Origin: Zygaena filipendulae
Lineage: Eukaryota; Arthropoda; Insecta; Lepidoptera; Zygaenidae
Assembly: GCA_907165275.2 (NCBI GenBank)
Contig: OU015649.1
Span: 1,270,001 to 1,334,000, forward strand
Direction: 5' to 3'
DNA: 64,000 nt
Made by a program: the position numbers and the translations under genes. Below, piece by piece: positions 1-10,000 of the stretch. How positions within the stretch are numbered: the first letter of the stretch is position 1; every line of letters starts with the position of its first letter. Under the pieces are notes generated by a model that worked only from the letters and a program-made list of their open reading frames with translations, searched no databases and was not told the origin of the DNA.

Positions 1-160
1 GGCAGAGTGGGTAGAGTTCCGCATTGAACCAATATCACCTCAGGCCCACCACTACGTCGTGGCGCACGGCATTGTCGGTGGATGTGGAGTAGTATCCTTT
101 CCTTTTTATTGAAAAGGGGAGGGAGGAGCATTGCTACTTTGTCATGGAGCATGCAAGAGA
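1..160. other. Left-edge sequence, unassigned
   Basis: On the plus strand, frame 2 is open from the edge for about 36 codons (starts AEWVEFRIEPISPQ) and then stops. On the minus strand it does not give the NFAT exon expected here. The GC content is higher than in the flanks, so it may be the end of a repeat. I do not recognise it. Confidence 0.25.
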
Positions 161-211
161 TATTATGTCTTCAAATTTAGATTAGGCACTGTTTATGTTT
201 GTTTCATTTTT

Positions 212-437
212 TTGTGTGTTGTGCTGTGAAATAAATGGTCGCTGCGCGTCCGAATCCGCGTAAGAGCAGTTTGTAAATACCGCATAACAGTAAAACGCGC
301 AACATTCAATTAAGTGACTTCGCACAGTATGTAAGCCGACTACGAGTAGATTTACGTTATTTTCCAATAAAGAAAGTTGTAAAGTCTTGTGTGTTGTGCT
401 GAAATAAATGTATTTTCTTCTTCTTCTTTCTTCTTCC
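212..437 (+). mobile_element. Two copies of a retroelement 3' tail with TTC microsatellite
   Basis: The phrase TGTGTGTTGTGCT followed by GAAATAAATG occurs at 212-236 and again at 388-410. The second copy runs into TATTTTCTTCTTCTTC. An AATAAA signal followed by a pyrimidine microsatellite is typical of lepidopteran LINE or SINE 3' ends. Confidence 0.5.
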
Positions 438-575
438 AAAGAACAAGCTGTGAATTTGAGTCGGTAATAAGAATTGAAAACGCTTAGACATTAAGTTTTT
501 TTCTTCCTCCTGTCAAAAAGAAAATACGCGGTCTTTACATGTTGCTCTTACGCGGATTCGCACGCGCAGCGACGA
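238..575. repeat. Inverted repeat in NFAT intron downstream of exon G
   Basis: The arm at 238-281 and its reverse complement at about 526-575 match over about 45 bases (core CTCTTACGCGGATTCG). The right arm runs into a TTTC microsatellite (584-605) that ends about 16 bases from the donor of exon G. It could be a foldback element or two opposed copies of one repeat. Confidence 0.6.
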
Positions 576-621
576 AATGTATTTTCTTTCTTTCTTTCTT
601 TCTTCATCTTTCATCGCTCAC

Positions 622-809
622 CTGCTGCAGGAACTCCTTGTCGGGCGCGACCTCCTCCTCCCAGTCCTGGCGGCCGTCCCGCCGCTGCGTGAACACGACG
701 CGCGTGTCCTTGAGGAAGTTCTTGCCGAGCAGGTACAGCTCGAGGCCGCCGCCCGCGCCGCACGACACCAGCGACTTGCGGCACACCTCCGGCACGCCCG
801 GCGGCTGCG
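622..809 (-). CDS. NFAT5-like: NFAT5-like exon G (start of IPT/Rel C-terminal half)
   Basis: From acceptor AACACAG to donor CAG/GTGAGC; it encodes residues 490-552. [22 protein letters not shown] leads into [18 protein letters not shown], the first strands of the IPT (immunoglobulin-like) half of the Rel-homology region. GKNFLK is a hallmark of NFAT proteins. The exon ends DKEFLQQ. The expected next exon (HLVC.VPPYH-type) is not found in positions 1-621 and must lie beyond the window. Confidence 0.94.
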
Positions 810-3800
810 CTGTGTTCCGGAACGAAACGTCAGAGCGCTAGTACGCATCCGTTTATTACACCGGACGACGGACCGTTTTTTTAGCGGATTCACGGTGATG
901 TACGGTTTATAATGAATGTGTGTACACGCACCGGACACCGGGCCGGCGAACAATACAAAGAAATCCGCCTTAATCCGCTTATTAAGTCCGCCTTTTGTAC
1001 CATGATGTGCATAAAGTTTAAATAAATAAATAAATAAATAAATCCGTTTATTGACGGTCCGTCATCCGGTGTAAAAACGGACGTGTACAAGCGCTCTTAC
1101 ACTCGACGAACACTTAGTATGGGGCGGGGGGATACTGACTGTACTCGATTTGAGGTATGTTCCGATATGCACTGCGAGCACTGTAAGGTATGACGTGTCA
1201 AGTCAGTATACTGCGAAGCCGTTTCTTCATAGTTCGCTGTTGCGGTTAGTGTTTGAAACGGAACGCAGGCCACTGTCATCCATGTCGTTGTCGTGTCACG
1301 CTGGGGAACACTCATTGACCAATCATTGGTCCGAGGTTGAACACGTGATCAGACCAGTGAGAGCACTTTACCTCGAAATCGCCAGTGCTCACAGTACAAA
1401 AACGGCGACGATTATGACGTCATACCGCCTATTGCGGATACTGTGGCAGTATACATATTATATACTGAAAGTTATAACGGAACGAATTTCTCGTCACTGC
1501 GAGCACTCGGTCAGTGCTATCAGTGATAGCGGAACATACCCTTATAGTGATGTCTTTATGAGAACGGGACAGCAATGGCCATAGTGAAGGGGTATGAAAA
1601 TCTAAATGTTATTTAGTCCGTCACTGTCAGATAATTAAAAAAATATTCTTCATTTTCCAGCGCAACAAGCTAGACAGACGTCATCATACGTGTATCTTGA
1701 CTTCTTCAGAGAGGATAGGGTCTTGAGTATGTGTTCAATACGGGCGGGTCCAACCGTGCCCGAGGGACGTATTCATTCCCTTGCCACACACACACACACA
1801 CACACACTTACACACCCAAGCAATCTTAGTTTTTAATTATTGTTATTTTTGTTTCTTGGTTCGATTACTATAATATTTGTTATGTAAGAGCGAAGTCTTC
1901 TGATACAGGTAGGTACTTTTCTACTTAAAAGGAGACCTCAACCTTTTACTATTTAGATGTAAGTAAGAAACAAATAAATATTTATTATCATTACTAGCTG
2001 TCCCCCGCGATTTCATCCGCGGTAATTTCGGAGTTCCCGCGGAGGTTGCGGGAAGAAAGTACTCCATGTCCTTCTTTGTACCCCGACAGTAGTTTACGGT
2101 GATTAGCTGTTCCCCGCATTAGTTCCGGGGTTCCCGCGGGAACTCCGGGATAAAAACTATCTTTTAAGTTGGACCAAAATTTTATACAAAATTTTATCAA
2201 AATCCGTTCAGTAGTTTCGGAGTCCATCGCGGACAAACAACGTGACACGTGATTTATATATATTAAGATTATTATTCATAGTCTCGCGTCACTCACTGCA
2301 TATGATCTGCGTGGAGCACGCCTGCAGCACCTCGACGCGCCCGTCCGCGCCCACGATCTCGGTGCGGAACACCATGCGGCAGCGCGTCGACTTCTTCTTG
2401 CCGCGCGCCGAGTGCGCGTGCGCCGCCGTCCCCGCGCCCACGCCCACCCCCGCGCCCACGCCCGCGCCCACCGCCGCGGCCCCCACCGCCGCGGCCGCCG
2501 CCCCACCGCCCCCCAGCGCCTCGCCGAACCGGTGCTCCACGTCCACGTTGCGCTCCTGCACGCGCACACACAAGGAAAATATACAGTCACGCACTTGGCT
2601 TACAATCCTTACTAGTATATTTGAAAGTAAGTTTGTTAGTTTGTTACGCATACACGTGTATGCATATACAGGGTGTAAGAGGCGTGAATGTGACTTCAAT
2701 CGGTCAAGTCGTCACCGACAGACGCACCCATGATTTGTGTGAATTATATACAGGATATCCCGTAAATCGACGTCAAACCAGAACCAGGTGATAGGCTAAG
2801 TCATAACAGCTGTTAACAGAAAAATATAAAAATCTTTGCTATGCCTATTTAAAAAAGGACAGTCATTTGAAACTGACGAAAGCAATAATTTTGAAAACTT
2901 CACGGGCAAAAACTTAAATTTTAAGCAGTAGTTTTCAGATATACTATCCAGGATTACACAATAAGAAAATTGAAAAAAATTTAAGATTTGTAGCAACAGG
3001 AGTTAAAGAACCGTCGCAGGGTGTAAATTTTAATAATTTTTTATAAATTTTAAAGAGTATTTTTTTTACATTATTCTATTAACTTATGACTTAGCCTATC
3101 ACCCGGTTCTGGCTTGAAGTCGATTTACGGGACACCCTGTATACATAAGTAAGATTCGCGTGCAGCGCTATCGGCCCGACCTAGCGATAGCTGCGCGCAC
3201 GCACGGCGCCGGCGCCAACTCTCCAAACTATTCGTGTTTACCCAAAACAACTGGTCCTTATCTCACTCGTCAAACGATAGTAATCGGAATCAAAATACAC
3301 TACTGCTATTTATTTATAGCGTGACGTAGTTATGATTGGGCACAACAAGTAGGGCATGTCACGAGAGTACAGCCTTGCTCATATTGGCTGTGAGCGAACT
3401 AAGTCACAGTAGCACCACTCCAACTCATTTTGACGCATGTAAAAAAGTTCGCAGGAGTGTGTAAGCAGGTGCCTATAACGGCGATGATAAAACGTATGTA
3501 CCATCTCTCATTTATACTGTACACTAGCTGTCCCCCGCGATTTCATCCGCGGTAATTTCGGAGTTCCCGCGGGAATTCCGGGATAAAAACTATCCTATCT
3601 TTTAAGTTGGACCATATTATAAATGGTTACAAAATTTTATCAAAATCCGTTCAGTAGTTTCGGAGTCCATCGCGGACAAACAACGTGACACGTGATTTAT
3701 ATATATTAGATAGATAAGATAAGATTAGTATTTTATGTATTAGCACTGCAGTAGGTCTATAACATACATAGTTATGAGAAATATTGTAAAAAACTGATGT

Positions 3801-6800
3801 ATATTATGTACCTATGTATTTGTTGCCAAAACATCTTTACTACTTATTATAAATCAAGCCTTAACGGCTCAACCGATCATAATGAAATTTTGCATGCACG
3901 TTGTCAGGGGTACAGGGAAGGACATAGGGTACTTTTTATCCCGGGATTCCGGCGGGAACTCCGAAATTAACGCGGGTGAAACCAGGGGGAACAGCTAATA
4001 AATTATACAAAAAAAAAATCAAATTAGGTAATGGGCATGTTGACTAATTTTTATTTTTTAGTCCGTCTTGTAGATTAATAAAAAATATTGGACACGTGTA
4101 TTTTTTTTTCTTTTTTTACGTAATACATTGAGTTGAAATGTCGCGTGACGTCACTAAATAGTGCAGTTTGTATGGCGGTTTTAGCGGTTAGTGACGTCAC
4201 GACCCCCACACCCTAAACTTTAATGCGCTTTAGCTCTGTATATTTTAATTTATTTACAAAAGCAAAAAATACGTGTCTATTGTTTTTTTATTTTCTAACT
4301 GACGGACTAATTAGGATTTTGATTTTCAAAAGTAGTCATCATCCCCATTATCGTATCAGTGATTGTTTGGAACCCAGAGTAAAAGCTCATCATTATTATT
4401 CGTTAATTATTACAATCGGCGGGGGTGTGCCGTGTCACGTGTGGCATCGGGCATCAGGCATCAGTCATCACGCGCGCTCTCATCTCGAGTACACGTACGT
4501 TAAGTGTGCGTCCCACTCCTTTCATGCCCAGCGTATAGGTACTGTGCTAACCTAACCTTGAGTTATGCAACTATTATATTATAGTTATGTAACGTGTCTA
4601 TTATAAAAAAAATATTGCTGATTGTGTACGTATCTACAGACTTATAAACTCTGTTATCTTTGAAAAATAATATAATAAAGCCTACAATATAAATAGGTAT
4701 ATATTTGGGTTTAGTTCCATGGCATATGAATTATAATGAGTGGTGGCCACTTTGGTATCTAGTCTATTGTAAAATTATAATAACTAGCTGTGCCCCGCGG
4801 TTTCACCCGCGGTAAAATCGGAGTTCCCGCGGGAATTCCGGGATAAAAAGTACCCTATGTGTTGATCTGATGTATAAGCTATATTATTGTAAAGTTTCAT
4901 TTAAATCCATTCAGTAGTTTTTGCGTGTTAGAGTAACAAACAACCATCCATCCATCCATACATACTTACAAACTTTCGCGTTTATAATATTAGTAGGATA
5001 ATACCAAAAAAGGTCCCCGCTCAGCGTTGTTGTGGCGAAAACCACAACGCTGGTCTTCCATAAGTTCCATAAGTTAAATTAATGTTTCATTTTGGTACCA
5101 AATAAACTTCAATTTAAAAAAAAACTAACTAAACTAACTTAACTTCGTTTTAAAAAAGCGCTCCTCACCTTGAGTATGCCGACGCAGTCGCAGGTGACCT
5201 GCCAGTTCCTGGCGGGCTCCAGGTCGATCTCGATGATGACGGTGCCGTCCTCCTTGCGCTCCTTGCACGGCGTCGAGTTCTTGCCGGAGACGCGGCACGC
5301 CTGGTAGAACATGTGCGGCGCCACGCGGCCCGCGTCCGTGCCGATGAACACCTGGCGCACGCAGACAGACACGCGAACAATCACTGTAGGGCCTTTTCGA
5401 CAACGTTATCGTATCGTGGGAATTTCGGCATATAAAGTACCCTATGTCACTCAGGACTACCGTAGCTTCCTATAAGTGAAAGAATTTTCAAAATCGGTTC
5501 AGCAGATCCAGAGATTACCCCCTACAACGTCACCAACTCACAAACTTTACCTCTACAATATTGTGGTATGGATAGACGTCACTTTCTCATCCACCCTGTA
5601 TAACACATCGGGTGAAGCCTCCACGGATAATCGTACTAGAATGGAACACAGAACGTTTCCTACCTGAAGGACGGCGGGCTTATCGTAGCCGACTAGTTTC
5701 ACCACCGGGAATCCGTTCCCGGAGTTGTCCTTGACAGCCCCCCGGCTGCCCTCGGTCTGGTATCTGTACAATACAACAAGCAGTTTAGTATGATAATAAT
5801 AGTATAATAATGCTTGGACATTAACACACAGCGCCATCTGGTCCCAAACTACTGCCAGCCCGGTGACACTCCATACAAATCAACCGATCCAAGTACTCTC
5901 CTCCAAGTAAAGACGGCCAGCTTGAACAGTGTCTACGTGTTGGGCGCGTGTGCGTATCGTAAGGTTGACAGCGAGCTGACAGTAACTGGCAGCTGTCAGT
6001 GAATAACTGTCACGTGTGTATTCTGCGTGTGTCAAAGTTACCTCGGAATTTACCAAGAACTTGGTAACGGTAACGGAGTATGAGGAGGCATGAAATTCGT
6101 GGGAGACGGGAGAGTGTCGCTTCTTTATATTACCTATATTCTGTATTCCACTGAGCAAATAATCACTACGTTTTAAGAGTAGGCACTTCCAAACTAATCG
6201 CTGAACCGATCTATGAAAGCATTTTGTGCCAACCATACCAATGCAATGTATGACGCGTTCATAGAAATTTCGTTAAGTATTTCAAAGTTGGTAAAGAAGT
6301 TCGCGCATAAATCCATACTACCTCCCCTCTGCCCGCGGCTTTGTCTGCGTAAATGTTATTTATTTCTTACGAAAAGTTAAACTACAATGAGTTGCCCATA
6401 TTCTTACTTAGGAAGATGTTTTTTAACTTTTTCGCAATCTGTACAAGATTTAATAATAAATAATAAAGCTGCAACAAAATATAATGTTAATACATTCTCG
6501 TTATATCGTTTTCCCCATAATACCACAATACGCTTTTAAGAGCTTTTTCCTACCTACATTTAATTAGTGCAGTGTGAAGATAAATTGATATTATTTTTTT
6601 TTTTATTACCTATAGAACTAGGTGACGCCTGTGTTCCAGACCGTACCTGCTGAACATTAGCTGCTGCCTGCGGTTTCACCCGCGCTCATTCGGGAGTTTC
6701 CGCGGGACTGTCCGTGAAGTCCGTTCCTAGCTCACTTTGACTCTCCATAAACTAGCTACATGCCAAATTTCAGCTTCATAGGTCAAAGTAGTTGTGATGT

Positions 6801-6969
6801 TAGTCTCTATCTTTCTCTATATGTGTATGTGTGTGTGTGTGCGTGTGTGTGTGTGGGTGTGTGCGCGCGTGTGTGTGTGTGTGTGTTTGTTTTTGTGCGT
6901 GCGTGCGAGCGTGCGTGCGTGCGTGTGTGTGTGTGTGGGTGTGTGTGTACGCGCGCGTGTGTTTGTATG

Positions 6970-7004
<35 letters not shown>

Positions 7005-10000
7005 AGGGCGATGGTAGGTGCTGACCTCGCTCGGTGCTGCGACTCCGGCTGGCACAGTATCTGCAGCTCGACGGTGCCGTCCCTGGAGCGGCTGGCGAGC
7101 GGCGCGGCGAGGCCGGGCGCGCCCGCGTGCACCGCCGCCAGCGCGCGCCGCCTCGCCATCGTCTGCGCCAGCTTGCCGCCGTACTTGCCCGCCAGCTTGC
7201 CGCCCAACTTGCCGCTCAGCTTGCCCCCGACGACGTTCAGTTTGCCGCCGCTCGAGTACTTGTGCACCAGCTTGCCCCCGCCGCCGAGTTTGCCGCACGA
7301 TCTGTACGCGGTGTCCTGGAAGCGTCGGGCGCTCGCGGCCGTCGTCGTGCCCGGCAACGAGGGGTCGCTCGCACTAGGCGCGCTGCAGCCGGCTCTCAAT
7401 CTGGAAACAACGGTAACGCCGTTCGTCACATAACGATGCGGTCGTACGGATGAAACGAACGTACATCGAACATGATTATATATGAATGGTGAACGCAAAC
7501 ATATTTTGAAAGCACATGTACAGGACGTAGGTATATGAATCACTTTGCGAAGTCAACGAATTTCATATCATAGATGATCAATTATAATGAATGATTGTTG
7601 CATTTTTTTGTTCAGAGCTGTGAGAAAACTCTGTTATAAAAATCAAAACAAGTCTCGTATAGAGCTTCGGTGGTGAGTGCGGTTGTTTTATCGAGGCGCC
7701 GCGTCGTAAACAACAATTACATAAATTACAGTTGGTTCATTTGTGAACAATTAGGTATTTATACACTCACAATAATTAGCATTCGATTGTCCACAGCTCG
7801 TAGGTACACTAGCGAGGGTTCACTCGTTGCGTTCAATCACAAAAGCGCGATTCATGATCAAAAAAATTATATGTACATAAAACAAAATAGCGCGTCAAAG
7901 CCGCGCGCGCTTAGTAGGTAAACGCGCTACAAATCATTAGTGGGTACGTAATAATAGGTGTAGGCGCTGACAAGACGGCCGCCATGATAACGCCACGAGT
8001 ACCTTTATATTACAGGCCGGCGATGATGTTAATGATGTCTCGATCAACAATCAAACACAATGAGCATGCGAATTACACAACAATGATCGTTTTATTACCA
8101 TGTACCTACCTATATACTAACGCGTTAATATCGACTTCGAGTCAGCAAGACATCTATGAATGGAGATATAAATGATTGTAAATAGGATACATCGCGCCGC
8201 AGCGAGCGCCAATGTGCAGGGCGAAAACCGCACCACCACCTCCTAGATAAGGGTATCCCCACATTGGGCGATACTAGCATACTCGCATCAAGGCTAGCGG
8301 CGTCGCGACGCAGATACGTGTGAGGACACCCTTACGGATGCAGAAGCAGTGGTTTTGTGGATAGAAGATAAATTCATCAGGCTATTATAATAACTATGTT
8401 ATGGTTATGAATTATGACTCTCGAGGTTTCTTTTGGATTTAATGTTTCGATGTACCTACACGATACAGTCATACCAGAACACAATTTCACATCAAAAATG
8501 AACATAATTGCGGTTATGTTACTTGTAAGAACCAATTATGATACTATCGAGAGAGCAGCGGCGTGCAGTTTAAATTAAAATGGAACTTTATCTACCACTG
8601 AACAAGGCGTAACAGCGAACCGAGTTATGCAGGAGGAAGCTTCCGCGTTTGCCGATAACGTATCAATATCCTAAGTAAATGTTAGCGTCGCTGCTCTCCG
8701 CAATATGAATGGATTGATAAACTCGAACAAAATATGAAAAACAACCTACACAGGGGCGGGTAGCGCCGGCGAGTGCACAAGCGGAGCGGACAGCGTATCG
8801 AGCGCGGCAGGCAGTGCGTCCAGCGGTGAGGGCATGAGAGCGAGCGACGCGCCGGCGGCAGCGGGCGCGGGCGCGGGCGCGGGAGCGTGCGCCGCCGGGG
8901 GCGGGAACGCGTACGCATCGTTAGCGTCGTCACACTCTATCTTTACCACCGTCTCGCTCACTCCTCGCCTCCGCTTCGACTCCGCATTTTCCCACTCCTC
9001 CACTGTATCCGACAATCTGTGCACAGGTCCCATTACGATCCAATTAGTGTCTGCACCAGAATCCGTTTGCGTTAATTTGGAATGTTAAATGTCTCGTGAA
9101 AAACATCACGTTGGTGATAAATGATAAATTTCCACATCAAAACCGGCCGAGTGACGAATGGAAGCTGGTATAAAATTAGGAAATTTTCGGGTAACTCTAT
9201 TAAGTATATCAATATTCTATACCAATATTATAGAGGTGAACTTTGGAAGTTGTATGCAGGAGATCATAAATGGAACTGCTGAAACGATTCTAAAAATATT
9301 TAACTGATAGAAAGCAACATCATACCTGTGTGCCATAGGATACTTTTTAGAGTTCCCGAGGGAGTACCGAAATTCACACGGGTGAAACCGCGGGGAGCGA
9401 CCAGCTACACATTTTAATTGAGCATGAGAGCTGAGTGAGTTACAGCCGCACTCAGAGTTGTTTTAATGATTACTTAATTAAGTATAGATTTTTAAAACAA
9501 AACTGCCGCAATCAGACAAGTTTAATAAATTAATGTTAATTGGCATTTAACCAATTCAGTTAAATCTCGTTAAATGGCAATTAACATTAATTTACTGAAC
9601 GTCTCTGATTGCGGCAGTTTTGTTTTAAAAATCTATACTTATTTAAGTAATCATTAAAGTCGACTCTGAGTGCGGCCGTAAGTAGCACAACTTCCACTGA
9701 TTCCGATGAACCTTAAGCTATATTTCGGTGATCGTATTGTTGTTTTCACTATGTCCACAGCTCAATGGTTCATAGTGTTTGTACCGCGTGGGTGAAGCAG
9801 AGACTAAGTATGACTCAACCGCGGGTAACGTGCCAAAAATACACAATATTAGTGCGTACGATACCAAAACTACGCTCGCATTATTTGGCGTTCATTTAAA
9901 ATTCTGCGCCATGCCGTCTCGTCGCTACATGTACATTCGAAGCTTAAGATGGAACCGATCGGCTTGGGAACTTTGATACGATATGTAACACAGCCCCGCT

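Noticed and set aside
1..110. Next NFAT exon at the left edge
   Set aside because: Minus-strand frames do not show the expected IPT continuation (VPPYH-type) and contain no suitable acceptor context.
1150..1584. 144-codon plus-strand gene
   Set aside because: It coincides with a TIR element (1154-1540), begins inside the left terminus, and resembles no known protein.
2412..2615. Arg/His-rich plus-strand frames
   Set aside because: Antisense shadows of the GC-rich NFAT exon F.
6760..7543. Long open frames with poly Cys-Val or Thr-His
   Set aside because: They are translations of the GT/CA microsatellite and out-of-frame shadows of NFAT exon C.
8250..8332. Regulatory stem-loop
   Set aside because: TA on both sides and inverted ends are better explained by a tiny MITE.
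9033..9053. Use of the upstream acceptor TGCAG and MGPVHRL as the start of NFAT exon B
   Set aside because: Its phase does not fit the end of exon A; acceptor CACAG at 9017 restores the frame. It could still be an alternative first exon.
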